64,000 nt of DNA. It comes from Bin65 sp963665695. GTDB lineage: Bacteria > Pseudomonadota > Alphaproteobacteria > Bin65. This document shows, piece after piece, positions 54,422-63,363 of the stretch (positions within the stretch are counted from its first letter, which is position 1; each line of letters starts with the position of its first letter). The notes below the pieces were generated by a model. It ran no database searches. It saw nothing but the letters and a program-made list of their open reading frames with translations, and had not been told where the DNA came from. The stretch covers positions 1,302,001 through 1,366,000 of the forward strand of contig OY762427.1 of the NCBI GenBank assembly GCA_963665695.1. The letters are read 5' to 3'. Made by a program: the position numbers and the translations under genes.

Positions 54422-55177
54422 TTATGTCCGCGCCGCGCCGTCGCCGGCCGCCACGGTTCCGGCGCCGGTCGCCGTTGCGTAGACTCCCATATCCATGTGG
54501 CCCCAGCCTTCCGACAGGGTGCGGACGATGTTGAGGTCGCGCTGCGCCGACTCCGGATTGACGCCGGTTGCCGCGCAGCGTTCGATGCGCTCCTCGATCC
54601 GCAGCCGCACCGTCCCCACGGTAATTTCGTAGCCGATCCAGTCGAACTCGGCCCAGGCCGGCAGTCCGCGCAGCACGATGTTGGCGCGGAAGCGCGCGGG
54701 ATCGACCGGGCGGCGGGCGGCCCGCTCCAGGCGCCGCACGCTTTCGGCGTTCACGATCGAGACGAAGGGTTCGGGCACGTCGGTCAACGCCCTGTCCGCC
54801 GCCCCGGCCAGGCGGACCGGGACGTTGGCGACATCGGCGAGGAAGGCGGAAAGGAACCGTTCGACGGCCGCCCGGCCGTCCGGCAAGGCGGGGTCGCCGC
54901 CGGCGACCCGCTTGCCGCCGCGCCGGATCTCGAGACGGCCGCGATCGTCGTAAACCGCCTGGAGCCCGGCCAGCGCGGCGACCCGCGCCAGGGTGACGAA
55001 ATCCCCCTTGGGCCGCCACCGGGGGTTGGCGGGGTCCCAGGCCGATGTCCTGTGGGCGATGGCGTAGCGGCGGTCGCCCGGGAAAATTTCGCCCGGCGCC
55101 AGCCGGACGCGCGCCAGCGATTCGCCGGGCAGGCCCTTGACGGGATACCGGTACAGGCCGGCGACGGTCGCGGTCAT
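54422..55177 (-). CDS. MOSC-domain protein (MOSC N-terminal plus catalytic domain)
   Basis: A 251-residue protein. The N-terminal MOSC barrel begins TATVAGLYRYPVKGLPGESL and includes FPGDRRYAIAHR. The C-terminal MOSC domain carries the cysteine that binds molybdenum cofactor or sulfur, C in ERIERCAATGVNPESAQRDL, followed by GWGHMDMGVYA. Such proteins include molybdenum-dependent amidoxime reductases and sulfur-transfer enzymes; this one's substrate is not clear. A second start, 18 bp upstream (55195), would add GAGRG; I prefer the ATG at 55177 because it starts at the conserved block. It lies downstream of fadD on the same strand. Confidence 0.88.
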   Translation of the reverse strand: MTATVAGLYRYPVKGLPGESLARVRLAPGEIFPGDRRYAIAHRTSAWDPANPRWRPKGDFVTLARVAALAGLQAVYDDRGRLEIRRGGKRVAGGDPALPDGRAAVERFLSAFLADVANVPVRLAGAADRALTDVPEPFVSIVNAESVRRLERAARRPVDPARFRANIVLRGLPAWAEFDWIGYEITVGTVRLRIEERIERCAATGVNPESAQRDLNIVRTLSEGWGHMDMGVYATATGAGTVAAGDGAART

Positions 55178-55325
55178 GCCCCGGCCGGCCCCCATCGGGC
55201 GTTCTCCCGGACGTTCGCTCGGGCCGGTCCGGCTGGCGGCGCGCTGCCGCCGGCCCTGGATCGGACCTTGGGCCGGACCCTCCCGGCCGCGGCTGTTTCC
55301 GGCGCGCCGGTCCCGGCCGGGCGCC

Positions 55326-57068
55326 TCACCCCGCCGCTTTCCGGGCTTCGTATTTTTCGCGCTCCTCCTCGACCAGCTCCTTCTTGGAGAGCTTGCCGAT
55401 CAGGGTCTTCGGCAGTTCGGCGCGGAATTCGACCGCGCCCGGAATCTCGTGCTTGCCGAGCCGTTCCTTGAGGAACGCGATCATGCCGGCCTCGTCGACC
55501 GGTTCGGCTCCCTCTTTCAGCTTGACGAAGGCCTTGGGGCTCTCGCCGCGATAGTCGTCCGGGATGCCGATCACCGTCACCTCCTCCACCGACGGGTGAC
55601 GGTAGACCGCTTCCTCGACATGGCGCGGATAGACGTTGAAGCCGCCGCACAGGATCAGGTCTTTCATGCGGTCGATGATGAAGGTGTAGCCGTCCTCGTC
55701 CATATAGCCGACGTCGCCGGTGCGCAGCCGCCCCTCGACGATGGTGTCGGCGGTCGCCTCGGGCCGGTTCCAGTAGCCCCTCATCACCTGCGGGCCCTTG
55801 ATGCAGATTTCGCCGTCCTCGCCGATGCCGAGAATTTTGTGCGGGTCCTCCCGGTCGGTGATGATGAGTTCGGTCTGGGGCAGCGGCAGGCCGATCGACC
55901 CGGCCTTGTTCATGCCTTCCAGCGGGTTGCAGGCGGCGCTCGGCGCGCACTCCGTCAGGCCGTAGCCCTCCATGACCGTGCAGCCGGCCAGGCCCTCGAA
56001 CTGGGCCTTGACCTCGACCGGCAGGGGCGCGCCGCCGGAGATGCAGGCCTTGATCGACCGGAGATCGAACTGCGCGATCTTCGGATGGTTCGACATGGCG
56101 TTGTACATGGTCGGCACGCCCTGAAAGCCGGTCGGCTTCTTCTTGTCGATGTCGCGCATCACGTCGTCGAGCACGAAGCGCGGATGGACGATCATCTCCG
56201 CCCCGGAGCGGATCGACAGGTTCATCACCGAGGTCATGGCGAAGACGTGGAAGAAGGGCAATACGGCCATGGACCGGTCCTTGCCTTCCTCCATGGAGGT
56301 GTTCCACAGGGCGGCCTGCTGCACGTTGGCCATCAGGTTGGCGTGGGTCAGCATGGCGCCCTTGGAGACGCCGGTCGTGCCGCCGGTATATTGCAGCACG
56401 GCGACATCCTCCTGCGGATCGGCCTCGACCGGCGCAAAGTCGCCGCCGTTGGCCGTCAGGTCGGCGAAGCGGACATGGTTGCCGTCGTTCGGGACTTTCG
56501 AAATCTCCTTCCGTTTGACCAGCGGATAGAGCAGGCTCTTCGGGAAGGGCAGCACCTCGGCGATCGTGCCGATCACCAGCTTTTTCAGCCGGGTTTTCGG
56601 CAGCAGGCTGGCCATCTTCGGATAGAGCGCCTCGACATTCAGGGTCACCATGATGTCGGTGTGCGAATCCTCGATCTGGTATTCCAGCTCCGGCTCCGAA
56701 TAGAGCGGCGAGTAGTTCACCACCGTGCCGCCCGCCTTCAGGATGCCGTAGTAGCAGATGACGAATTGCGGGCAGTTCGGCAGGAAGAGGCCGACATTGA
56801 CGCCCTTGCCGACGCCGAGGTCCTGAAAGCCCTTCGCCGCCCGGTTCGCCAGGTCGCCGATCTGGCGGTAAGTGAACTTGCGGTCGAGGAAATCGAGCAG
56901 GTTGTTGTCGGGGAATTTCGCGACCGCGCCGTCGAGATTTTCCCACAGCGGCGCCATTTCCAGCGGCGCCTGCCAGTCGATCCCTTCGGGATAGGTCTTG
57001 AGCCAGGGCCTGCCGGCCGCGTCCGTGTTGCCGCCGTTTTTCGGGGCGGTGTCCGTGTCGGTAGCCAT
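55326..57068 (-). CDS. fadD: Long-chain fatty acid-CoA ligase
   Basis: A 580-residue AMP-forming acyl-CoA synthetase. The P-loop is YTGGTTGVSKGAMLTH, and GYGLTECAP and MDEDGYTFIIDRMKDLILCG mark the adenylation and C-terminal domains. The last lysine is in the LPKTLIGKLSKKEL motif. Activation of long-chain fatty acids for beta-oxidation or lipid use is the expected role. The ATG at 57068 starts ATDTDTAPKNGG; another frame-open start 21 bp upstream lacks a good site. The product is cytoplasmic or peripheral. The MOSC gene is 148 bp downstream. Confidence 0.94.
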   Translation of the reverse strand: MATDTDTAPKNGGNTDAAGRPWLKTYPEGIDWQAPLEMAPLWENLDGAVAKFPDNNLLDFLDRKFTYRQIGDLANRAAKGFQDLGVGKGVNVGLFLPNCPQFVICYYGILKAGGTVVNYSPLYSEPELEYQIEDSHTDIMVTLNVEALYPKMASLLPKTRLKKLVIGTIAEVLPFPKSLLYPLVKRKEISKVPNDGNHVRFADLTANGGDFAPVEADPQEDVAVLQYTGGTTGVSKGAMLTHANLMANVQQAALWNTSMEEGKDRSMAVLPFFHVFAMTSVMNLSIRSGAEMIVHPRFVLDDVMRDIDKKKPTGFQGVPTMYNAMSNHPKIAQFDLRSIKACISGGAPLPVEVKAQFEGLAGCTVMEGYGLTECAPSAACNPLEGMNKAGSIGLPLPQTELIITDREDPHKILGIGEDGEICIKGPQVMRGYWNRPEATADTIVEGRLRTGDVGYMDEDGYTFIIDRMKDLILCGGFNVYPRHVEEAVYRHPSVEEVTVIGIPDDYRGESPKAFVKLKEGAEPVDEAGMIAFLKERLGKHEIPGAVEFRAELPKTLIGKLSKKELVEEEREKYEARKAAG

Positions 57069-57203
57069 CTTCCGCACTCCTGAGCGCAAAAAGTCGTCGG
57101 ATCGTGCGGATAACGCTAGAGCATGTCGCCCGGATTTGGAAGCGGTCCGGCCCAGCGTTTCGGCCCGGCGGTCCGGCCCAGCGTTCCGACCCGGCGGTCC
57201 GGC

Positions 57204-57476
57204 CTAACCCGGCCCCTCGCCGAAGCCGCCGGCGATCAGCCGTTCCAGCGCCTCGAGCGCGGCGCCGGCGTCCGGGCCCTCGGCGCGGATGTCGATCGTC
57301 GTGCCCTGCGCCGCCGCCAGCATCATCAGCCCCATGATCGACTGGCCGGAAACCGTTGTCCCGCTGCGCGATACCTGCACGTCGCAGGAGAATTCCCCCG
57401 CCGTCCTGGCGAACGCGGCCGCGGCGCGCGCGTGCAGCCCCTTGCGGTTGACGATCTGCGCGGTCCGGACGGGCAT
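57204..57476 (-). CDS. ptsH: HPr phosphocarrier protein
   Basis: A 90-residue phosphocarrier. His15 in RKGLHARAAAAFARTAG is the phosphorylation site for enzyme I, and Ser46 in SGQSIMGLMMLAAAQG is the regulatory site for HPr kinase. Both residues are at the standard positions, so the protein can receive both marks. It lies downstream of the EIIA gene (19-bp gap). Its donor PtsP and kinase HprK are elsewhere in the window, so this is the regulatory PTS and not a sugar uptake system. Confidence 0.96.
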   Translation of the reverse strand: MPVRTAQIVNRKGLHARAAAAFARTAGEFSCDVQVSRSGTTVSGQSIMGLMMLAAAQGTTIDIRAEGPDAGAALEALERLIAGGFGEGPG

Positions 57477-57495
57477 CGGCGCTGCGGAACCGCGC

Positions 57496-57900
57496 TCAGT
57501 CCTTGTCGCTCAACAGGGCGGAGGCGATGTTGATATACTTGCGCCCGGCTTCCTGGGCGGCCGTTACGGCGGCCTTCAGATCCTCCTCGCCCCGGGCCGC
57601 CGTCAGCTTGATCAGCATGGGCAGGTTGATCCCGGCCAGCACCTCGACCTTCGCCGGCTCCATGATCGAGATCGCGAGGTTCGACGGCGTCCCGCCGAAC
57701 ATGTCGGTCAGCACCGCGACGCCGTCGCCGGTGTCGACCGCCTCGATCTGCTTGAGGATCTCGCCGCGGCGCTGCTCCATATCGTCGTCCGGGCCGATGC
57801 AGACGGCGGCGGTCTGCGGCTGCGGCCCGACGATATGCTCCAGGGCGGCGAGAAACTCTTCCGCCAGCCGGCCGTGGGTCACCAGAACCAACCCGATCAT
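57496..57900 (-). CDS. Mannose-type PTS EIIA protein
   Basis: A 134-residue cytoplasmic EIIA. His9 in VLVTHGRLAEEFLAALEH is the expected phospho-site, and GDGVAVLTDMFGGTPSNLAI is the domain signature. No EIIB/C genes are nearby, so it probably regulates rather than transports, as in other alphaproteobacteria. It is the first gene of the two-gene PTS pair and its upstream region is long. Start ATG at 57900 is preceded by GAGCGCCC-rich sequence with a weak site. Confidence 0.95.
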   Translation of the reverse strand: MIGLVLVTHGRLAEEFLAALEHIVGPQPQTAAVCIGPDDDMEQRRGEILKQIEAVDTGDGVAVLTDMFGGTPSNLAISIMEPAKVEVLAGINLPMLIKLTAARGEEDLKAAVTAAQEAGRKYINIASALLSDKD

Positions 57901-58290
57901 GGGCGCTCCTTCGGTCTTCTCAGGCGGCGAAGATTAGTCCATGTCCCGCCGCGGTGGAAGCGGGCCGTCGCGCCGGCGGCGGGCCGGTCCGGGGGGCCGG
58001 GGTTCGGGCGGCGGCCGGAACCCGCTGCCCGCTCCGGCCGCCCGATGCGCCGCCCCGGCTGCCGGTCCGCGCCCTGTTTTTGAGCGAATATTCAAGTATT
58101 TTCCCCGTCTCTGGCGTCGTTTTCCGCGCCTTGTGCCGAACTAGACAGACCGGTCTTTATTTTACTGTTCAGGTGCGCCCCGAAGGCCCTCGAAACGCCC
58201 GAAACCCTTGGAAACGCTGGGAAAACGCGATTTCGGGAGATTGAGAAACAATCATTACAGGAATATTTCCATACCGTTGCTCCGGGCGCT
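57901..58290. other. Upstream region of the PTS pair with AT-rich block and AGACCGGTCT palindrome
   Basis: No gene is visible. From about 58080 the sequence is unusually AT-rich for this genome (TTCAAGTATTTTCC, TTTATTTTACTG). A perfect 10-bp palindrome AGACCGGTCT lies at 58147-58156. It resembles operators of TetR-family repressors. It may hold the promoter of the EIIA-HPr genes on the minus strand, or a promoter remnant. Confidence 0.4.
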
Positions 58291-58415
58291 GTCCTTCGAG
58301 ACGGCGCTGGCGCGCCTCCTCAACGCCCTCCTCGGGATGAAACTGAAATTGCGGAACCGGCATAAGCCTTCATCCTGAGGAGGCGAAGGCAAACGCCTGA
58401 GCCGTCTCGAAGGAC
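58291..58415. repeat. Head-to-head palindromic intergenic repeat (GTCCTTCGAGACGGC)
   Basis: GTCCTTCGAGACGGC at 58291-58305 is matched exactly by its inverse GCCGTCTCGAAGGAC at 58401-58415. Inside, CCTCGGGATGAA and TTCATCCTGAGGAGG match a second time, so the block is two facing copies of the common alphaproteobacterial CCTTCGAGACGG...CCTCAGGATGAA repeat, about 40 bp apart. No gene between 58416 and 58658. Confidence 0.8.
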
Positions 58416-58658
58416 GGGACGGGCGGCAATCCTTCGAGGGTTCGGGACAAGGCGGCCGGGCATACCGGGCGTCAGGAAGCGCCCGTAGCCCGCAGCAGGC
58501 GCATTTCGGGCATTGATAACGAACATATAAAGAACTAAATTCGCGGTATCAAGGAAAAATGCCGATTTCCGAAAATATTGTTTACACGCCCCGCTTCCCC
58601 GCTACGGGACCGGCGCGGTCCGGGGCGCGTCCGGCCGTTTCGGGCCGGCTTCCTGACG

Positions 58659-59642
58659 TCACGCCGGCTCCGCCGGATGCTCCCCGCGGCCGCTCCGACC
58701 CAGGTCGCGGTGGCGCAGCGTGTGGGGCCAGCCCCTGCCGGCCAGCCAGCCGGCCGTCCGCGCCGCGACATAGACCGAACGGTGGCGTCCGCCGGTGCAG
58801 CCGACGGCGATGGTGAGATAGCTCTTGCCCTCGGCCCGGTAGCGCGGCAGCAGCAGGTCCAGCATGGCGGTCAGCCGGTCGAAGAACGGCCGGAAATCGG
58901 GATCGCCGGCAATGTAGTCGCCGGTTTGCGCGTCCAGCCCGGTCGTCGGGCGCAGGCGCTCGTCGTAATGGGGATTGCGCAGGAAGCGGACGTCGAAAAC
59001 GAGGTCGGCGTGGCGCGGCACGCCGTGGCCGTAGCCGAAGCTCTCGACGAAGACCGAAAGCCGGCCCCGGCCGCTGCCGGCGAACCGGTCCTGAACCTGC
59101 CGGCGCAGCGTGTGCGCCGTTTCGTCCGACGTGTCGATGACCGGATCGGCCAGGCGGCGCAGCGGCGCGATCATCTGCCGTTCCAGGCGCACGCCGTCCA
59201 GCACCGGCCGTTCGCGCGCCAGCGGATGGCGCCGGCGGGTTTCGGAATAGCGCTGCACCAGAATGTCGTCGGCGCAGTCGAGAAAGAGCAGCCGGGCCTC
59301 GGGTCCGCGGCGCGCCAGGATGCGCTGCACCGCCGCTTCCATGGCGGCCGTATCGAAATCCCGCGCCCGCACGTCGATCCCCAGGGCGACCGGCCGTCCG
59401 CTCCCGCCGTTTCCGTTACCCGGCCCGGCACCCGGCCCGACAAAAGCGTCGAGCAGGGCGAGCGGGAGATTGTCGACAACCGTAAAGCCGATGTCTTCGA
59501 GCGCCGCCAGCGCGGTCGATTTTCCGGCGCCGGACAGGCCGGTGACCAGCACCAGCCGGCGCGGCCGGTCCGGATTTTCGCCCGGCCCGGTTTCGGGGCT
59601 TCCGGCCGATCCGGTTTCGGAATTTCCGTCGGAACCTGTCAT
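58659..59642 (-). CDS. rapZ: RNase adapter protein RapZ
   Basis: A 327-residue protein. Walker A is VTGLSGAGKSTALAALEDIG, and a switch region VVDNLP follows. The C-terminal domain has GCTGGRHRSVYVA (the signature of the RapZ C-terminal part) and YGHGVPRHADLVFDVRFLRN upstream. RapZ binds small RNA or the metabolite GlcN6P in gamma-proteobacteria; its role here is not established but the hprK-rapZ-EIIA neighbourhood is conserved. The N-terminus has a Gly/Pro/Glu-rich extra 25 residues and an insert AGPGNGNGGSGRP. It is transcribed in the same direction as hprK and the EIIA gene. Confidence 0.95.
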   Translation of the reverse strand: MTGSDGNSETGSAGSPETGPGENPDRPRRLVLVTGLSGAGKSTALAALEDIGFTVVDNLPLALLDAFVGPGAGPGNGNGGSGRPVALGIDVRARDFDTAAMEAAVQRILARRGPEARLLFLDCADDILVQRYSETRRRHPLARERPVLDGVRLERQMIAPLRRLADPVIDTSDETAHTLRRQVQDRFAGSGRGRLSVFVESFGYGHGVPRHADLVFDVRFLRNPHYDERLRPTTGLDAQTGDYIAGDPDFRPFFDRLTAMLDLLLPRYRAEGKSYLTIAVGCTGGRHRSVYVAARTAGWLAGRGWPHTLRHRDLGRSGRGEHPAEPA

Positions 59643-59702
59643 GGACCGAAGCGCTGCACTCTGCCGGTCCTTTCGCTGCGCGGCGGAGACGCGGTGCGAA
59701 CC

Positions 59703-59998
59703 TAACCCGGATTTCTCACCGCAGTCACGGCCTGCGTCGCGTCCGGACGTTCGATCCGCCCCGTTCAGTACTGGAAGCGGGCCGAAAAGCGTAGCGGGGA
59801 CTACGGTCGAGGCCCGCGACGCCGCGGGCGGACGTCCCCGGATTGCGAATTGGGGCGCGACCCGGAGGGCGGCGCTGTCGGGCCGGCAGGGCAGGAAAGC
59901 CGCGCCGCACGATGCGGGACATCGGGCAAGCGGCTTGACGCACCATGCCGGCCCGACAGCGCCGCGCAGGCCGTGACTGCGGTGAGAAATCCGGGCTA
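59703..59998. repeat. MITE-like element, copy 2 (core inverted)
   Basis: A 296-bp copy with 34-bp ends at 59703-59736 and 59965-59998 (TAACCCGG... on the left, CCGGGCTA on the right). Compared with the copy at 25611, it has about 12 extra bases near 59762 and the central core between the inner inverted repeats is reversed. It fills the hprK-rapZ gap, where these genes usually sit close together. Confidence 0.88.
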
Positions 59999-60502
59999 AA
60001 TGCCTTCGGGAATATGCGGCGGGCCGTGGGCGACAGCAAGCCGGATCAGCGCGGCCGAGGCCGGATTCCGCGGATCGGCCCGCAGCAGCAGCGCCGAAAT
60101 GCCGAGTTCCTCCCGGTAGGCCGGCTCCGGCAGCCGTCCGCCGGCCGGCGGCCCGACCTCGACGAAGAAGGCGACCGGCGCCTGGTCGACGAAGGCCAGC
60201 CGCATGATCCCGTTGCCGTGCGCCTCGATCAGCCCGGCGCCGTGCGGCGGCGCACGGGCGATCAGCCGCGGCCCTTCGCGGAACAGCGCCGTCACGTCGT
60301 CCGACACCAGCATCGCGCCGCCGTCGATGAGCTGAAGCCCCAGGGCGGATTTGCCGGCGCCGCTTTCGCCGACCAGCACGACGCCCTGGCCGTCGACGGC
60401 GACGCAGGTGGCGTGCAGCGAGACCTCCTGCGCCGCGCCGCGGGCGCCGCCCGCGGCGGCGGCGGACTCGGATCGGGTTCGGGCAGACCGGCGCAACGCC
60501 AT
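59996..60502 (-). CDS. hprK: HPr kinase/phosphatase (short alphaproteobacterial type)
   Basis: A 168-residue enzyme, much shorter than the Gram-positive HprK because the N-terminal domain is missing. The P-loop is VVLVGESGAGKSALGLQLID, with VSDDVTALF and LIEAHGNGIMRLA following, as in short HprKs. It phosphorylates or dephosphorylates Ser46 of HPr. Start ATG at 60502 is directly preceded by a tandem repeat. The stop codon TAG at 59998-59996 is supplied by the end of the MITE-like element, so the last few residues may differ from the ancestral end. rapZ is downstream, chvG upstream past the AEC gene. Confidence 0.92.
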   Translation of the reverse strand: MALRRSARTRSESAAAAGGARGAAQEVSLHATCVAVDGQGVVLVGESGAGKSALGLQLIDGGAMLVSDDVTALFREGPRLIARAPPHGAGLIEAHGNGIMRLAFVDQAPVAFFVEVGPPAGGRLPEPAYREELGISALLLRADPRNPASAALIRLAVAHGPPHIPEGI

Positions 60503-60550
60503 GTTCGGATACCTTCGGATGCCTTCGGATCCCTTCGGATCTCTTCGGAT
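60501..60550 (-). repeat. Tandem 10-bp repeat abutting the hprK start
   Basis: The plus strand reads TTCGGAT preceded by ACC, GCC, CCC and CTC in four successive 10-base units, after a shorter first TTCGGAT at 60504-60510. On the coding strand each unit is ATCCGAAGGN, so several GAAGG-type ribosome-binding sequences stand in a row just before the ATG. Confidence 0.8.
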
Positions 60551-60656
60551 CCCGGGCGGCTCCTCATGCCGGAAACGCTTGCATGGCTGGCCCCGGGCCG
60601 CAAAGGGGCAGGTTGCCGCCCTTTACCCGCCTGCCGCCGTCGCGTAACAGGCTGCC

Positions 60657-61556
60657 ATGCTGCTGCGCCTGATCGAAGTCATCCTGCCGGTGCTGATCTG
60701 CGCCGGGCTCGGCTATGGCTGGGCGCGCTCGGGCCGGCCGTTCGATACGAAGATGGTCACCCGGCTGGTGACCAATATCGGCACGCCCTGCCTGATCGTT
60801 GCGACGCTGACCGGCCTGCGCCTGGAGGCCGGCGCCTTCTGGTCGATGGCCGGCGCGGCCGTGCTTTCGATCTTCGTCTTCTTCGTCATCGCCTATGCGG
60901 TCACCCGCCTTGCCGGGGACGATTTCCGCACCTACGGCCCGCCGCTCGGCTTCGCCAACGCCGGAAATCTCGGCCTGCCGCTCTGCCTGTTCGCCTTCGG
61001 CGATCCCGGCCTGGCGCTGGCCATCGCCTATTTCGCGGTCGGCGCGGTCGGCCAGTTCACCGTCGGCCAGTTCATCGTCTCCGGCCGGTTTTCCCTCAGG
61101 ACGGCGGTCGCGTCTCCGGTCATATGGGCGACCGGGCTGGCGCTGGCGCTCAATTTCCTCGACTGGCCGATGCCCACGGCGCTGGCCAACGCCTTCGAAT
61201 TGCTCGGCGGTTTCGCCATCCCGCTCATGCTGATCGCCATGGGCGTGTCGCTGGCCAGCCTGCACACCGGCGGCCTGGGCAAGAGCCTGTTCTATTCCGT
61301 CGTGCGCATCCTGATCGGCGTCGGGATCGGGCTGGGCCTGGGCGCCGCGCTCGGCCTGCCCGACCTGGCGCGCGGCGTCCTGCTGATCCAGTGCGCCATG
61401 CCGGCGGCGGTGTTCAATTTCCTGTGGGCGTCCTACTACGAACGCAATCCGGAAGCGGTCGCCGGGGTCGTGTTCGTCTCGACGCTGCTGGCCTTCGCCG
61501 CCCTTCCGGCCATCGTCGCCGTCGCGATCGATCCGGGCCTGCTGCCCTGGCGTTAG
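60657..61556 (+). CDS. AEC-family (auxin efflux carrier-like) transporter
   Basis: A 299-residue inner-membrane transporter with about 10 TM helices. The N-part has LLRLIEVILPVLICAGLGYG and the conserved NIGTPCLIV, and later GFANAGNLGLPLCLFAFGDP, with the FxxxGNxGLP motif typical of the family. It ends FVSTLLAFAALPAIVAVAI. Substrate may be a small organic acid. It is divergent from hprK (154-bp gap) and convergent with chvG, 10 bp apart. It breaks the chvI-chvG-hprK-rapZ-EIIA-HPr series, all of whose other genes run on the minus strand. Confidence 0.93.
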   Translation: MLLRLIEVILPVLICAGLGYGWARSGRPFDTKMVTRLVTNIGTPCLIVATLTGLRLEAGAFWSMAGAAVLSIFVFFVIAYAVTRLAGDDFRTYGPPLGFANAGNLGLPLCLFAFGDPGLALAIAYFAVGAVGQFTVGQFIVSGRFSLRTAVASPVIWATGLALALNFLDWPMPTALANAFELLGGFAIPLMLIAMGVSLASLHTGGLGKSLFYSVVRILIGVGIGLGLGAALGLPDLARGVLLIQCAMPAAVFNFLWASYYERNPEAVAGVVFVSTLLAFAALPAIVAVAIDPGLLPWR

Positions 61557-61566
61557 CCGGAAAGTT

Positions 61567-63363
61567 TCAGACGGGCCCGCCGGCGCTCTCTCCGGCCGTC
61601 CGCGCGCCGCTGCGGGACATGCGCGGCAGCGTAATCGTGAACCGCGCGCCGCGGACCGATCCGTCCGGGCCGGGGATGTTCCCGGCGCGCAGGGCGCCGC
61701 CGGCCGCTTCGACGATCTGCCGGCTGATACTCAGGCCGAGGCCGGAATGCCGGCCGAAGGCTTCGCCGGCGGGCCGCTCGGAATAGAAGCGCTCGAAAAT
61801 CTCCTCTTCCTTGCCGGGGGCGATGCCGGGGCCCTCGTCTTCGACGGTAACGGTGACGCTGTCCCTGTCCGCCGTGGCGGCGATCGGGATGATCCCCTGC
61901 GGCGGCGAGAAGGACATGGCGTTGGCAATCAGGTTCTGAAGCACCTGGACAAGACGGTCCTCGACCGCCTGGGCGATCAGGCTGCCGCGTTCCGGCAGTT
62001 CGAGGCGGATCTCCGGCGCGCCGTCCCCGGCCGTCGCCCGGTGGACCTCGGCCAGGGTCTGCAGCAGCCGGCGCAGATCGACCGGGCCCGGCGCGAGGCG
62101 GGCCAGTTCGGCGTCGAGCCGCGAGGCGTTGGCGATATCGGTAATCAGCCGGTCGAGCCGGCCGACATCCTGCTCGATAACGGCCATCAGCCGTTTCTGC
62201 TTCTCCGGATCGTCGATCCGCGCCGCCGTTTCGACCGCGCTGCGCAGCGACGACAGCGGGTTCTTCAGTTCGTGCGACACGTCGGCGGCGAAGCGTTCGA
62301 TGGCGTCCATGCGGTCGAACAGTTCCGTCGTCAGGTCGCCCAGCGCCGCCGCCAGGTCGCCGATCTCGTCCCGCCGGCCGGGAAACGCGGGGATCGCCGC
62401 CGACCGGGTGCGCAGCCGGCGCATCCGCTCCGCCGCCGCCGCCAGCCGGGCGATCGGCTGCGAGATGGCGCGGGCGAGATAGAGCGAGAGCAGCAGCGAC
62501 AGAACGAAGACGACGCCGAAGACCTGGACGATATCCTGGCGGACCTCCCGGACCGACCGGTCGATTCCGGCGCTGGAGACGGACAGCATCAGCGCGCCGT
62601 AGACAGTCTTGTAGCGCTGGACCGGGATGGCGGCGGACAGGATCAGCCGGCCGCGCTCCGAGACCCGCACCGCGCTGCCGCCTTCCCCGCCCAGGGCCTT
62701 CCGGACCTCCCCGAAATCGGCCGCGCTCTCATACGGCTGTTCCCGGTAGACCTCGGCCCGGTCGCGCCCCCGCGAGAGCAGGAAGAAGAACCAGTCGTAA
62801 CTCTCGCGCAGGAAGCGCAGGACGCGGCCCGGCCCCTCGGGCGGCGGCAGCGTTTCCTGCCGGATGGCGCCGCCCGGACGCAGCAGCGACCGGCTGTCGG
62901 CGACCAGCGCGCCGTCGCGCGCGAACAGGCGCGCGCGCACCTGCGTCGGCTTGACCAGCCGGCGCAGCACCTTGCGGGCGGTTTCGATCTCGATCCCGGT
63001 CCTGGCGGGGTCGCCGGCCGGCACGGCGGTTTCGCCCAGCGCCCCGGCAATCATCCTGGCTTCGGTATCGAGCGCCGCAAGGCGCCCGTCGACCAGGCTG
63101 CGCTCGTAGACGCCCAGATACATCAGGCCGCCGAAAATAGTCGCCAGCGGAAAGATGCCGATGGCGAGGATGCGCAGGGTCAGCCGCGAAAAGCGCCGCC
63201 CGCCCGGCGCGGCCGGCGCGGCGCGGCGCGCCCGTCGCCCCGTCGCCCCGGCGCGCCCCGTTCCGGCAGCATCCATCCCGGCAGCATCCATCCCGGATAG
63301 CCCGGTCCCGGTTGCGGGCGTTCCGGGGTCCTGTATCGGTTTCAGGCGACCGTCGTCCGGCAT
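61567..63363 (-). CDS. chvG: Sensor histidine kinase ChvG-like
   Basis: A 598-residue membrane kinase. An Ala/Arg-rich N-tail, with MDAAGMDAAG from a DNA duplication, precedes TM1 (TLRILAIGIFPLATIFGGLM). The periplasmic sensor domain spans about residues 100-300 and ends at TM2 (DIVQVFGVVFVLSLLLSLYL). HAMP follows, then DHp with the phospho-His in ADVSHELKNPLSSLRSAVET, N-box LQNLIANAMSFSPP, G1 VEDEGPGIAPG and G2 SGLGLSIS. The matching response regulator starts just upstream. In alphaproteobacteria ChvG/ChvI govern envelope stress and acid response. The start is ATG 63363; longer frames run into chvI. Confidence 0.92.
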   Translation of the reverse strand: MPDDGRLKPIQDPGTPATGTGLSGMDAAGMDAAGTGRAGATGRRARRAAPAAPGGRRFSRLTLRILAIGIFPLATIFGGLMYLGVYERSLVDGRLAALDTEARMIAGALGETAVPAGDPARTGIEIETARKVLRRLVKPTQVRARLFARDGALVADSRSLLRPGGAIRQETLPPPEGPGRVLRFLRESYDWFFFLLSRGRDRAEVYREQPYESAADFGEVRKALGGEGGSAVRVSERGRLILSAAIPVQRYKTVYGALMLSVSSAGIDRSVREVRQDIVQVFGVVFVLSLLLSLYLARAISQPIARLAAAAERMRRLRTRSAAIPAFPGRRDEIGDLAAALGDLTTELFDRMDAIERFAADVSHELKNPLSSLRSAVETAARIDDPEKQKRLMAVIEQDVGRLDRLITDIANASRLDAELARLAPGPVDLRRLLQTLAEVHRATAGDGAPEIRLELPERGSLIAQAVEDRLVQVLQNLIANAMSFSPPQGIIPIAATADRDSVTVTVEDEGPGIAPGKEEEIFERFYSERPAGEAFGRHSGLGLSISRQIVEAAGGALRAGNIPGPDGSVRGARFTITLPRMSRSGARTAGESAGGPV

